Assembly: GCF_044810985.1 (NCBI RefSeq)
Contig: NZ_CP085242.1
Coordinates: 2,480,001-2,544,000, forward strand
Source of the DNA: Marinospirillum sp031581385
GTDB lineage: Bacteria > Pseudomonadota > Gammaproteobacteria > Pseudomonadales > Halomonadaceae
Length of the DNA: 64,000 nt
Reading direction: 5' to 3'
In this document: positions 53,963 to 63,422 of the stretch, one piece after another
How positions within the stretch are numbered: the first letter of the stretch is position 1
How the letters are laid out: every line of letters begins with the position of its first letter
Notes under the pieces: generated by a model
What the model was told of the DNA's origin: nothing
Databases searched by the model: none
The model's input: the letters and a program-made list of their open reading frames with translations, nothing else
Position numbers and translations under genes: made by a program

Positions 53963-54736
53963 TCAAGTCGCCTTTCTTGTATAAACCCAGCTGCTGCCCT
54001 CTGATAGCTTGCTATCGTAAGAGTAGCCTTCCCAATCAAAAGACTTTAATTCCTCTGGCTGATCGATCTGGTTTTCGAGAATAAAACGACTCATCAGCCC
54101 ACGTGCCTTTTTGGCATAAAAGCTGATGATCTTGAATTGGCCATTTTTCCAGTCTTTAAAAACCGGGGTGATGACCTCGGCATTCATCTGTTGGCTGTCC
54201 AGAGCTTTGAAATACTCCTGGGAAGCGAGATTGACCAGCACCTGGGTGTCTTGCTTGTCCAGCTCCCGGTTGATTGCGGTTGTCAGGGTATTCCGCCAGA
54301 AAGCATAAAGATCCTTGCCTTCCGGATTGCTTAGTTGGGTTCCCATTTCCAGGCGGTAGGGCTGAATCAGATCCAGTGGCCTGAGCAAGCCATAAAGACC
54401 GGAAAGTATGCGCAGATGCTCTTGACCAAACGCCAGAGCCTTTGCATCCAGGCTACTGGCATCCAGGCCTGAATAGACGTCACCTGTAAATGCCAGTGCA
54501 GCCTGTTTGGCATTCTCAAGATTGAAGGGGGGTGCCCACTCCTGATAGCGGGCAGCATTCAGACTGGCCAGTTTGTCACTGATTTTCATCAGTTTATTCA
54601 AGTCCTGGGGAGACAGAGGTTTGAGTTCTGCAATCAATTGCTGTGATTTTTCCAGGAATCCGGGCTGGGTATACATTCGGGTTTGAGGAGGTGATTCAAA
54701 ATCCAGGGATTTTGCCGGGGAAATAACACTTAGCAT
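53963..54736 (-). CDS. yaaA: Peroxide stress protein YaaA
   Basis: 257 residues. DUF328 signature: MLSVISPAKSLDFESPP at the start, FTGDVYSGLDA, LSGLYGLLRPLDLIQPYRLEMG and the C-terminal SKLSEGSSWVYTR. It limits intracellular free iron and DNA damage during peroxide stress. Confidence 0.95.
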   Translation of the reverse strand: MLSVISPAKSLDFESPPQTRMYTQPGFLEKSQQLIAELKPLSPQDLNKLMKISDKLASLNAARYQEWAPPFNLENAKQAALAFTGDVYSGLDASSLDAKALAFGQEHLRILSGLYGLLRPLDLIQPYRLEMGTQLSNPEGKDLYAFWRNTLTTAINRELDKQDTQVLVNLASQEYFKALDSQQMNAEVITPVFKDWKNGQFKIISFYAKKARGLMSRFILENQIDQPEELKSFDWEGYSYDSKLSEGSSWVYTRKAT

Positions 54737-54945
54737 GGGTGGCTCCAGCGATTGTTTATCAGGTTTTGCAGTATATCAAGCCTTTACTGGCTCGTGTGAT
54801 GCCTTCCCGTTTACATATTTATTAAAAAAAGGCTTATCAAATGCTCTTTAGGTGATTACAATCCGCACACTTCGCAAGTGCGAGCCAGGTAGAGCCTGGA
54901 TAACCACCTTCTACTCGCGCATTCTCGCTACATGATGAGGTCAAG

Positions 54946-55419
54946 ATGTCACCATCGAACCAGTTACTGGCCAGCCTGGAGTTTTCATTAGCAGACCGCT
55001 TTTACAAACTTGCCTGCAAGCCGGGCTTGAAGCTTTTGGGCCACTTGACTCGTGGCTTGATGCACCATGCTGCCAAACTCGGCCATCAACGCACCCTGGT
55101 TGTTTTCGGACAACGGCTGCTGAGTGAAGGGGCTACTTCACGCGACAGAATCCTGGGTGCTGAATATCTGATGCAAGCGGCCCAACAGGGTAACGCTGAA
55201 GCCCAATGGCATGCTGGCAGCATTTATGAAAAAGGCCTGCGCCCTTTTGTTTCCAGTGATCCCAACGCTGTTACCTGGTATGCACGTGCAGCTGAGCAGG
55301 GTCACCTTCAGGCACGGCAACGCTTGGCTAAAGCTTACCGTTGTGGCGAACTGGGCCTGCCTGCCAGTGAAACCAAGGCCCAACAATGGGATGCAGAAGC
55401 GGAAAACCCAGGTAACTAA
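54946..55419 (+). CDS. Sel1-repeat protein
   Basis: 157 residues with two or three Sel1-type helical repeats (LGAEYLMQAAQQGNAEAQWH, VTWYARAAEQGHLQARQRLA). No signal peptide. Predicted protein-interaction scaffold. The 209-bp upstream gap has small hairpins (CACTT-CGC-AAGTG, CCAGG-TAGAG-CCTGG) but no gene. Confidence 0.8.
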   Translation: MSPSNQLLASLEFSLADRFYKLACKPGLKLLGHLTRGLMHHAAKLGHQRTLVVFGQRLLSEGATSRDRILGAEYLMQAAQQGNAEAQWHAGSIYEKGLRPFVSSDPNAVTWYARAAEQGHLQARQRLAKAYRCGELGLPASETKAQQWDAEAENPGN

Positions 55420-55500
55420 CCCCCAGGCTTACAATTTGCTTGTCGAATAGGCTAAACTCGGGGCTCCTAGTGACTTAGTTTTCCAGTGTAAGGGCACCAG

Positions 55501-55986
55501 ATGGAAATGCCGTTCATTATTGACCTTGAAGCTTCGGGTTTTGGCCGTGGCAGTTATCCCATAGAGGTTGGTTTTGCCCGCCCTGATGGAAGTGTTGCTG
55601 CGCGCTTGATCAAGCCTGAGCCGGAATGGACTCACTGGAGTGAAGAGGCCGAACAGGTACACGGTATTTCCCGCGAGCAACTCAAAGCAGAAGGTTACCC
55701 GGTAATTGAGGTGGCTGCCTGGCTCAACCAGGAGTTGGAAGGGAAAACGGTTTTCAGTGACAGCTGGGGCTTTGACAGTAGCTGGCTGGCCCTGTTGTTT
55801 CATGAAGCTGGCTGCTTGCAACATTTCCGTATTGATACCCTGAATAAATTATTGAGTGAACAGCAGCTGGCAAGCTGGGGACGCATCAAGCAGCAGGTGC
55901 TTGATGACCTCAAGCTGATGCGTCATCGCGCTGCCGATGATGCTTATATGCTGCAGCGCACCTACCGCTTGACTGCCGAAATCTAA
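55501..55986 (+). CDS. DEDD-type 3'-5' exonuclease-like protein
   Basis: 161 residues. Exo I motif IDLEASGFG (D and E), the VHGIS block, Exo II-like FSDSWGFDSSW and Exo III HRAADDAYML fit an RNase H-fold exonuclease, short like RNase T or orphan epsilon-type proteins. Substrate unknown. Confidence 0.75.
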   Translation: MEMPFIIDLEASGFGRGSYPIEVGFARPDGSVAARLIKPEPEWTHWSEEAEQVHGISREQLKAEGYPVIEVAAWLNQELEGKTVFSDSWGFDSSWLALLFHEAGCLQHFRIDTLNKLLSEQQLASWGRIKQQVLDDLKLMRHRAADDAYMLQRTYRLTAEI

Positions 55987-56052
55987 AAAAACTTGTTTTT
56001 AAACGCCTGTATGAATAGTCTTGTGGTAAATGAACGACCATAAGGCTTCAGC

Positions 56053-56868
56053 ATGTCTACTTTGAATTCCTCATCCGAAGAACCGCGTGTTCTACTCAGC
56101 CTGAAAGAAGGGGTCGCCAGGGTCACCCTGAATCGACCTGCCAAGCATAATAGCCTGGATATGGAGCTGATAGAGTCTCTGTTGGAAATCCTGACCAGCT
56201 TGCATTCTCACCGTGGTCTGCGTGCCGTGATCATCAGTGGTTCAGGTGACAGCTTTTGCAGCGGTCTGGATGTGGCTGGGGTGATGGCCGACCCCAAGAA
56301 TATTCAGTTTTTGCTGAGTGGCAGTGATGGCTACCCCCACAACAAGGTGCAACACCTGGCTTTGGGTTGGCGTTCGCTGCCTGTGCCTGTCATTGCTGCA
56401 ATTAACGGCTACTGCTTTGGTGGTGGGCTGCAGATTGCTCTGGGGGCGGATTTACGCATTGCCCATCCTGAGGCCCGTTTGTCGGTCATGGAAGGGCGCT
56501 GGGGGATTATTCCTGACATGGGTCTGAGTGTTACTTCGCGTGGCTGTGTGCGTGAGGATGTTCTCCTGCGCCTGACGTTGACTGCAGAAGTTTTGTCCGG
56601 TGACTTGGCTCGTCAGGAAGGTCTGGTGACTGAAGTGGCTGAAGACCCTCTGGCACGTGCCGAAGAGTTGACTGCAATTATTCTTCAGCGTTCACCGGAA
56701 ATGGTTCGATCCAGCAAGCATCTCTTACGTGATTCTTTCACCCAGACGGATGATGAGCGCCTGGCCATGGAGGAAAAACTGCAAAAGCGTCTGCTGGGAA
56801 CCCCGAACCAGATGGAAGCGGTCCAGGCGAATCTGCAAAAGCGTCCACCACAATTCAAAGTCGATTGA
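56053..56868 (+). CDS. Enoyl-CoA hydratase/isomerase (crotonase) family protein
   Basis: 271 residues. Crotonase fold: VTLNRPAKHNSLDMELIESL, SGSGDSFCSGLDVAG (oxyanion hole) and AAINGYCFGGGLQIALGADL. The specific acyl-CoA substrate cannot be told. It ends 1 nt before the radD start, so the two are probably co-transcribed. Confidence 0.88.
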   Translation: MSTLNSSSEEPRVLLSLKEGVARVTLNRPAKHNSLDMELIESLLEILTSLHSHRGLRAVIISGSGDSFCSGLDVAGVMADPKNIQFLLSGSDGYPHNKVQHLALGWRSLPVPVIAAINGYCFGGGLQIALGADLRIAHPEARLSVMEGRWGIIPDMGLSVTSRGCVREDVLLRLTLTAEVLSGDLARQEGLVTEVAEDPLARAEELTAIILQRSPEMVRSSKHLLRDSFTQTDDERLAMEEKLQKRLLGTPNQMEAVQANLQKRPPQFKVD

Positions 56869-56869
56869 T

Positions 56870-58642
56870 TTGACTCTGCAACTCAGACCCTACCAGACAG
56901 AAGCAGTGCAACGGGTACTGGAATGGTTCCGTGCCACCAGTGCCCCGGCTTTACTGAGCCTGCCAACCGGAGCAGGCAAGAGTCTGGTGATTGCCGAGCT
57001 GGCCCGCCTGGCCAAAGGCCGGGTACTGGTGCTTGCCCATGTGCGGGAACTGGTTGCCCAGAATCATGCCAAGTATGCAGCTTATGGGATGCAAGCCAAC
57101 ATTTTCAGTGCCGGGCTGGGCGAGAAGACCGCTGAGCGCCAGGTGGTTTTTGGCTCCGTGCAGTCTGTCAGCCGTCATTTGCAGCGTTTTGATGATGCCG
57201 CCTTTACCCTTCTGGTCATAGATGAATGCCATCGGGTCAGCCTCAAGGAGGATTCCAGCTACCAGCAAGTCATTCAGCATTTGCAAAGCCTGAACCCTCA
57301 TCTCAAAATCCTGGGGCTGACAGCCACACCCTATCGACTGGGGCAGGGGTTTATCTATCAGCGTCACTTGCAGCAGCAGGCCGTGCGCGGCGATGAAGAT
57401 AGTTTTTTTGCAGCCTGCATTTATGAGCTGCCCTTGCGCTGGATGGTCAAGAAGGGGTATCTGGTCCATCCGGTAAAAATGGATATGGCCCTGCTGGCCT
57501 ATGATTTTTCGGTATTGATGCCGGGCAATTTAGGTTATTTCAAGGAGCAGGAACTGGATCGGGTGGTTCAGGAACAGCGCATTACTCCAAGTATAGTGGC
57601 GGATATCCAGGAGCGAGCCGCTGAGCGCCGGGGCGTGATGATTTTCTGTGCCAGTGTGCGCCATGCCGAAGAAGTTGCTTCGTACCTGCCCCAGGAACAA
57701 ACTGCCCTGATTACCGGTGATCTGGCCAGTGCCGAGCGTGAAGCCCTGATTGCCGCTTTCAAAACCCAAGAAATCAAATATCTGGTGAATGTTTCGGTAC
57801 TCACCACTGGCTTTGATGCCCCTCATGTTGATGTGATTGCCCTGCTGCGGCCTACGGAATCGGTCAGTCTTTACCAGCAGATTCTGGGTCGTGGACTGCG
57901 CCTTTCGCCGCAAACAGGAAAAAAGGACTGCCTACTGTTGGATTATGCTGGGAATCCCTGGGATATCTGGGCACCGGAAATTGCCAGCCCCAAACCGGCC
58001 AGGGATACCGAGTTGGTTCAGGTGCTCTGTCCGGCCTGCGGTTTTGCCAACAGCTTCTGGGGGAGAACTACCTCGGAAGGTGAAGTCCTGGAGCATTTTG
58101 GGCGTCGTTGCCAGGGCTTGCTGCAAGAGGATTCCGGTCAAGGCGAGCAGTGTGATTTTCGTTTCCGCTTTCGTATTTGCGACACCTGTGGTGGTGAAGC
58201 CGATATTGCAGCACGAACCTGCCCGCACTGTGATGCCACCCTGGTGGATGCTGACAGTCAGCTCAAAAAAGCCCTGCAATTGAAAGATGCCCGAGTGCTC
58301 AGGGTCAGCGGAATGACGCTGGAAGCCACTACAAACGGCCGGGGTTTGCCACGTCTGCAAGTCACCTATTATGACGAAGAAGGGGTGAGCCTCAGTGACT
58401 GGTATGCGCTGGAAACGTCCGGCCAGCGTCAGGTATTCAAGCGGGTTTTCCTCCAGGAGCATTTGCGTGCCCCTGGTGTTGACTGGTCACCGGCTTCACC
58501 CGAGGAGGTTGTCAGCGAGCAGGCCCGCCTGCGCCCCCCGGATTTTGTGGTGGCCCGTAAGGTCAACAAGAAGCACTGGCGTATCCAGCAGCGTCTTTTT
58601 GATTACCAGGGGCGCTATCGTAAAGCGGTTGCTGCTTCCTAG
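56870..58642 (+). CDS. radD: DEAD/DEAH-type helicase RadD
   Basis: 590 residues, colinear with E. coli RadD/YejH. Walker A LPTGAGKSLVIAELARLAKG, DECHR box, LGLTATPYRLG, then VSVLTTGFDAPHVDVIALLRP, QQILGRGLRL and two C-terminal zinc motifs (CPACGFANSF, CDTCGG...CPHCD). Acts with RecA in double-strand break repair. TTG at 56870 yields the family start MTLQLRPYQTEAV. Confidence 0.95.
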   Translation: MTLQLRPYQTEAVQRVLEWFRATSAPALLSLPTGAGKSLVIAELARLAKGRVLVLAHVRELVAQNHAKYAAYGMQANIFSAGLGEKTAERQVVFGSVQSVSRHLQRFDDAAFTLLVIDECHRVSLKEDSSYQQVIQHLQSLNPHLKILGLTATPYRLGQGFIYQRHLQQQAVRGDEDSFFAACIYELPLRWMVKKGYLVHPVKMDMALLAYDFSVLMPGNLGYFKEQELDRVVQEQRITPSIVADIQERAAERRGVMIFCASVRHAEEVASYLPQEQTALITGDLASAEREALIAAFKTQEIKYLVNVSVLTTGFDAPHVDVIALLRPTESVSLYQQILGRGLRLSPQTGKKDCLLLDYAGNPWDIWAPEIASPKPARDTELVQVLCPACGFANSFWGRTTSEGEVLEHFGRRCQGLLQEDSGQGEQCDFRFRFRICDTCGGEADIAARTCPHCDATLVDADSQLKKALQLKDARVLRVSGMTLEATTNGRGLPRLQVTYYDEEGVSLSDWYALETSGQRQVFKRVFLQEHLRAPGVDWSPASPEEVVSEQARLRPPDFVVARKVNKKHWRIQQRLFDYQGRYRKAVAAS

Positions 58643-58648
58643 GTTTGT

Positions 58649-60139
58649 TCAGGCTCGGCGCTTGTTTTCCATGCGTCTCAAAAATTCACCCATCAATTGC
58701 AGATAGAGATCTTCTTTGAGATAGGCGTCTTCAACCTCTGAGTCGATATTGGGGTTGTCATTGACTTCAATCACCACCACTCGATCACCACTTTGTTTCA
58801 GGTCCACACCGTAAAGGCCATCACCAATCAGGCGGGTGGCCTTCAGGGCCGTTTTGACAACCTGCTGGGGCACCTGATGAACCGGCAGGGTGGAAAAGTC
58901 CCCGGATTCGGTGGTCCCTGTTGAGTGGTTGTAAATCTGCCAGTGCCCTTGGGTCATGAAGTACTGGCAGGCAAAGAGTGGCTTGTTGTTGAGTACCCCG
59001 ATGCGCCAATCGTAATCGGTGTACATGAATTCCTGAACCAGAAGAATGGCCGAATGCCGGAAATAATTTTTTGCAGCCTCCAGCAGCTCCGTTTTGTTTT
59101 CGGCCTTGACCACACCCTTGGAAAAGGCCCCGTCGGGTACCTTGAGCACTACCGGGTAATTGAGTGCACCGGCCAGTTGCTGTAATTCTTTTTTATGGTC
59201 TTTATAGAGGAAGTGGGTGCCAGGCATGGCAATCTTCTTGCTGGCCAGAAGGTCGGCCAGATAGACTTTGTTGCAGCAACGCAGAATGGAAGTTGGGTCA
59301 TCCATGACCACCAAACCTTCCACTTCGGCTTTTTTGGCAAAGCGGTAGGTGTGGTTGCTGATGGAGGTGGTTTCCCGGATGAAAAGACCATCATATTCGG
59401 CCAGACGACTGAAATCTTTTTTGCTGATCAGATCCACATCAATGCCCAGCTTGCGCCCGGCACGAATCATTTGCTTTAGAGCCTGAGGGTCTGAAGGTGG
59501 TAGCGCTTCCTCATGATCCACAAGGATGGCCAGATCATAACGATATTTGCGGCGCTGGCTGGTTTTGCGCCAGATCTTGCGACTGAAGCCATCCAGAGCC
59601 GTGGCAAAGAGATCCTCTTCTTCAGGGGTCAGGTGCTTAAGTCCTTTGGGTTTTAAGGCTTCGATCTGCCAGTTGTCGCCGGGACGAAAGCTGATGCTCA
59701 GCAAGGGGCAGGGGAAGTGCTCAAAAATCTGGCGGGCCAGTTCACTCAAAGGTTCAAAGAGTGTCTGCCCAAAGCAAAGGGTGATTTCCAGACGCTGGTC
59801 GTCTTCCAACTGTGTTTGCAAGGTCTTGCTACGCTTGACCAGCTTGTTCAGGGATTCATTGAGACTGTCCAGGTTTAGCCCGTAAATGGACTTTTTACCC
59901 AGATCGTTGATGGCCCTGATGGAGGGTATGACCTTGTGCCCCCTGGCTTCGGCCAGCAGAGAGGTGTAATAACCGTAGCTCAGGTAACGGTAGCTGTTGC
60001 AGAGATTGATGACCTGGGTGGGGGTGGCATCTGTGCGGCTGCCCTGAGCCAGATAATCATGGGCAGAAATGAGGTCTTCGGAGGGGTAGTAGGCCACCCA
60101 GTCTGCAAGCTTATCCACAACAATTTTCAAACGGGTCAT
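58649..60139 (-). CDS. RimK-family ATP-grasp amidoligase with RLAN domain
   Basis: 496 residues. The N-terminal RLAN domain (about 1-180) precedes a C-terminal ATP-grasp ligase (about 270-490) with DDPTSILRCCNKVYLADLL, KVPDGAFSKGV and the metal-binding VIEVNDNPNIDS. Enzymes of this type form amide bonds between amino acids or to a peptide or protein. It diverges from a zinc carboxypeptidase-like and a GNAT-C39 gene, which together suggest a peptide synthesis and trimming pathway of unknown product. Confidence 0.9.
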   Translation of the reverse strand: MTRLKIVVDKLADWVAYYPSEDLISAHDYLAQGSRTDATPTQVINLCNSYRYLSYGYYTSLLAEARGHKVIPSIRAINDLGKKSIYGLNLDSLNESLNKLVKRSKTLQTQLEDDQRLEITLCFGQTLFEPLSELARQIFEHFPCPLLSISFRPGDNWQIEALKPKGLKHLTPEEEDLFATALDGFSRKIWRKTSQRRKYRYDLAILVDHEEALPPSDPQALKQMIRAGRKLGIDVDLISKKDFSRLAEYDGLFIRETTSISNHTYRFAKKAEVEGLVVMDDPTSILRCCNKVYLADLLASKKIAMPGTHFLYKDHKKELQQLAGALNYPVVLKVPDGAFSKGVVKAENKTELLEAAKNYFRHSAILLVQEFMYTDYDWRIGVLNNKPLFACQYFMTQGHWQIYNHSTGTTESGDFSTLPVHQVPQQVVKTALKATRLIGDGLYGVDLKQSGDRVVVIEVNDNPNIDSEVEDAYLKEDLYLQLMGEFLRRMENKRRA

Positions 60140-60281
60140 ATGTGCCTCCAGGCAGTCAAGACTTGCACTATCGTCCTGAATGAGTGGGCTGGCAAGAGGG
60201 TGAGAGAAAATTTTTCAGCCGCTGGTTTGTCTATGCCAGGAAGCGTAATCTAGACGAACTGATCTTTAAGGAGTCGCTCAA

Positions 60282-61364
60282 ATGCCGACTTTTTTTCAAC
60301 CGACCTACCGTCAGGCCCGGCAACAATTTCTGCGAGCTGCTGCCGAGCAACCCCTGAATACCTGGCAGACAGCCCGCATACACCCACTGAAGGGCTGTGA
60401 GGATGAGGAGCTGGCTCTGGATGCTCTCTGGCTCGGCCCCCGTGATGCTGAGCACTTGCTGGTCGTGCAATCAGCCACCCACGGTGTTGAAGGTTTTGCC
60501 GGTTCGGCGGTTCAGGCCGCTTTGCTGAATCAGAAAGTGAGTCTGCCGAATGACACTGCCCTGTTGCTTTTGCATGCGATGAATCCCTGGGGATTTTCCT
60601 TTCAACGGCGCGTGGATGAACAGGGTATTGATTTGAATCGTAACTTTGTGGATTTTACCCGCCTCCCCGAAAACCCCGGTTATGCGGAGCTGGCTTCCGC
60701 TCTGATTCCTGCCTCCTGGAGTCCGAAAGCTCTGGAGGTTGCTGACCAACAGCTGGAAGCCTACCGGCAGCAATATGGTGAGACAGCCTATGAGGTGGCC
60801 GTCAGTGGCGGTCAATACACGCACCCTGAGGGGCTTTTTTATGGTGGACAGGCACCCAGCTGGTCACGGCTGCAATTGCAAGCTTTGGCCGAAGAGTTGG
60901 AGCTTGAGCAGCGTAAAGCAGTGGCCATCCTGGATGTGCACACCGGGCTGGGTGACTACGCTGTGGGTGAGGTGATTTGCGATCATCCACCGGGCAGTCA
61001 AGGCGTACGTTGGGCCAGGCGCTGGTATGGTGAAGCGGTTACCGAACCTTTGCTGGGAACCTCTTCTTCCGTTCCCAAGCAGGGTTTGATTGATTTTTTC
61101 TGGCATGAATTACTGCCAGAACGCTGCTCTTTTGTCACCCTGGAATTCGGAACCGGTTCCACCCCGCAGTTGTTTCATGTCTTGCGTGGTGATCACTGGC
61201 TGGCGCAACAGCCTTTATCCTCTGTTGATTCTGTTCAAAGCCTGGCAATCCAGCAGGCCTTGCTGGAGCACTTCTGCCCCGCAGCCAGTGACTGGCGGAA
61301 GGCCGTGATTGCCCAGGGTTTGCAGAGAATTGACCAGGCCCTCAAGGGGCTGGCGGAATGGTGA
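60282..61364 (+). CDS. DUF2817 / M14-type zinc carboxypeptidase-like protein
   Basis: 360 residues. M14-like zinc site: SATHGVEGFAGS (His, Glu), DLNRNF, DVHTGLGDY (His) and catalytic Glu in VTLEFGTGS. No signal peptide, so cytoplasmic. AAGGAG 8 nt before the ATG. Overlaps the next gene by 7 nt. Probably removes C-terminal residues or hydrolyses an amide in the product of the adjacent amidoligase, by inference. Confidence 0.85.
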   Translation: MPTFFQPTYRQARQQFLRAAAEQPLNTWQTARIHPLKGCEDEELALDALWLGPRDAEHLLVVQSATHGVEGFAGSAVQAALLNQKVSLPNDTALLLLHAMNPWGFSFQRRVDEQGIDLNRNFVDFTRLPENPGYAELASALIPASWSPKALEVADQQLEAYRQQYGETAYEVAVSGGQYTHPEGLFYGGQAPSWSRLQLQALAEELELEQRKAVAILDVHTGLGDYAVGEVICDHPPGSQGVRWARRWYGEAVTEPLLGTSSSVPKQGLIDFFWHELLPERCSFVTLEFGTGSTPQLFHVLRGDHWLAQQPLSSVDSVQSLAIQQALLEHFCPAASDWRKAVIAQGLQRIDQALKGLAEW

Positions 61365-62488
61365 GCAGCCAGGTTACGCAAAAACCGCTACAGCGCGCAG
61401 CCCAGCTGACCGACCTGGATTCCCTGCTGGCTCTGGAAGCGCGCTGTTTTGCCAGTGATCGTCTGAGTCGTCGGCAATTTCGTTGGTTGCTGCAAAAAGG
61501 CCATGCCTCCCTGCAGGTTCTGGTGACGCCCGAGGGACAGCTGGTTGCCTATTTGTTGCTACTCTTTCACCGCGGCACCAGTCTGGCGCGAATTTACTCC
61601 CTGGCGGTGGCTCCTGAGCAGCATGGTCAGGGGCTGGGCAAACAACTGCTGGCCAGTGCTGAAGCCCTTGCCCTGGAGCAAGGGTGTTCCGCTCTGCGCC
61701 TGGAAGTAAGGCCGGACAATCAGAGTGCCCTTCATCTCTACACTCAGGCTGGCTATCGTCAGTTTGGGGAGTATGCGGATTATTATGAAGATCATGCCAC
61801 GGCGCTGCGCTTCCAGAAGCGTTTGTATAAACCGCCCGGTGGCCTGGTGCTGCAAGTGCCCTATTACCAGCAAACTCTGCCTTTCACCTGTGGCCCGGCT
61901 TCGCTGATGATGGCCATGAAGGCGCAAGATGAAGGGCTTGAGTTGAGCCGCAGTCTGGAACTGCAACTCTGGCGCGAAGCCACCAGTATTTTTATGACCA
62001 CCGGGCATGGGGGCTGTGGCCCAAGAGGCCTGGCACTGGCAGCCTGGCAGCGAGGTTTTCGGGTGGAACTCTGGATCAACCGGGAAGGGCCTTTGTTTGT
62101 TCGCGGTGTAAGGGACAGCACCAAAAAAGAAGTACTGACCCTGGTGCATCAGGATTTTGCCGCCCAGATGGAGAAGACCGATATTCGCGAGCACCTGGGT
62201 GAATTGACTCTGGAAGATCTGTTTTCCACCCTGGAAGCGGGTGGGGTGCCTCTGGTGTTGATCAGTTCCTGGCGTTTCAGTCGCCAGAAAAGCCCCCATT
62301 GGGTGGTGGTGACGGCCATGGACGACCAGTTTATCTATTTGAATGATCCGGAAGTGGATGAGGAGGAGCAGAAAAGTCGTCTGGACACTCTGCAGGTTCC
62401 TGTTTCGCGCAAGGACTTCTCACGCATGGCCTGTTTTGGTCAGGAAAAACTGAGAACAGCTGTTGTTGTATTTCCAAAACGGAGGTGA
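61358..62488 (+). CDS. GNAT acetyltransferase fused to a C39/papain-like domain
   Basis: 376 residues. The N-terminal GNAT domain (10 to about 150) has the acetyl-CoA loop VAPEQHGQGLGKQLL. The C-terminal papain-like peptidase_C39-type domain (about 155-370) has the cysteine in LPFTCGPASLMMAMKA, the histidine in SPHWVVVTAMDD and the Asp in YLNDPEVDEE. This fusion is a recognised companion of RLAN-RimK amidoligases. Start codon coupled to the DUF2817 gene (7-nt overlap). Confidence 0.88.
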   Translation: MVSSQVTQKPLQRAAQLTDLDSLLALEARCFASDRLSRRQFRWLLQKGHASLQVLVTPEGQLVAYLLLLFHRGTSLARIYSLAVAPEQHGQGLGKQLLASAEALALEQGCSALRLEVRPDNQSALHLYTQAGYRQFGEYADYYEDHATALRFQKRLYKPPGGLVLQVPYYQQTLPFTCGPASLMMAMKAQDEGLELSRSLELQLWREATSIFMTTGHGGCGPRGLALAAWQRGFRVELWINREGPLFVRGVRDSTKKEVLTLVHQDFAAQMEKTDIREHLGELTLEDLFSTLEAGGVPLVLISSWRFSRQKSPHWVVVTAMDDQFIYLNDPEVDEEEQKSRLDTLQVPVSRKDFSRMACFGQEKLRTAVVVFPKRR

Positions 62489-62491
62489 AGC

Positions 62492-62803
62492 ATGTACAAA
62501 TTTGCCTTTTTTGTCCCTGAAGAAAATTCTGAAATTGTCAAAGAAGCTGTTTTTGCCACCGGGGCCGGACGTATTGGCCTTTACGAGCACTGCTGCTTTC
62601 AAACGCCGGGTGCTGGACAATTCCGACCCCTGGAGGGTGCCAACCCACACCTGGGGGAAGTGAATGCCCTGGAAAAAGTGCAGGAACTGAAAGTTGAGCT
62701 GGTTTGTGATGGTGCTTTGATCAAGGCGGCCGTAGCAGCCATGAAAAAAGCGCATCCTTATGAGGAGCCTGCCTATGAAGTCTGGAAGTTGGAAGACTTC
62801 TGA
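62492..62803 (+). CDS. NIF3/YqfO-type small protein
   Basis: 103 residues matching the PII/CutA-like inserted domain of YqfO/NIF3 proteins as a stand-alone protein: GAGRIGLYEHCCFQTPGAGQ, FRPLEGANPHLG and the terminal HPYEEPAYEVW. GGAGG lies before the ATG, 3 nt after the GNAT-C39 gene. The stop codon region overlaps the remnant repeat at 62802. Confidence 0.88.
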   Translation: MYKFAFFVPEENSEIVKEAVFATGAGRIGLYEHCCFQTPGAGQFRPLEGANPHLGEVNALEKVQELKVELVCDGALIKAAVAAMKKAHPYEEPAYEVWKLEDF

Positions 62804-62831
62804 TTAACTATTGCGCTCATTACGTAAATCA
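62802..62831 (+). repeat. Minimal remnant of the palindromic repeat (ends only)
   Basis: GATTAACTATTGCGC joins directly to TCATTACGTAAATCA, the two outer ends of the ~124-bp repeat, with the ~93-bp interior missing. Confidence 0.7.
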
Positions 62832-63421
62832 TTGTTTAGAGCCTTCAGGTGGCTTGAGGAAAATCAGCCTTAAGAGGAGCAGCCCTGCAAGGGTGAAAGC
62901 AAAAGCCGTGACCATTCGATAATCCAGGCGGGTGGCAATCCAGAGGTGCCAGATACCCAGAGCTGAAGCCAGGTAAATCAAACGGTGGAGGCTTTTCCAG
63001 GCCAATGGGGGCATGGCTTTGCGCAGATCAGTGGGTGATGTCAGAGCCAAAAGCAGAAGGATCAGCCAGGCGGACACCCCCAGTTGCAGATGCAGCAGTT
63101 CGCCGATTTCTTCCAGTGCCCAGGCCCACTGCCAGCCCTGATCCCAGCCGATCCAGATCAGCAGGTGCCCCGTCAGCCACCAGAAGGCCCAGAGCCCCAC
63201 TTGGCGGCGGGTGGCAATAAAGCCCACCCAGCCGGTAAAGCGCCAGGCAAATCCCCAGGCAATAGTGACCAGCAGAAGAGTCAGGCCTGTGCGCCCGCTC
63301 AAATGCAAGAGGGTTTCTTCCGGAAAAATCCCCAACCTGTCCTGGTGCCAGAGCCAGGCAAAAGCAAAGGCAGGGCTGATGCCTCCCAGAAAAACCAGCC
63401 AGCGAAACAAACGCAACGACA

Positions 63422-63422
<1 letters not shown>
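62829..63422 (-). CDS. msrQ: Heme-binding membrane subunit of the methionine sulfoxide reductase system
   Basis: 197 residues with about six membrane helices in the YedZ/ferric-reductase-like pattern. LHLSGRTGLTLLL, RRQVGLWAFWWLTGHLLIW and SLHRLIYLASALGIWHLW supply histidines for heme ligation. It passes quinol electrons to MsrP. It overlaps the msrP stop by 1 nt and is on the same strand. Confidence 0.93.
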
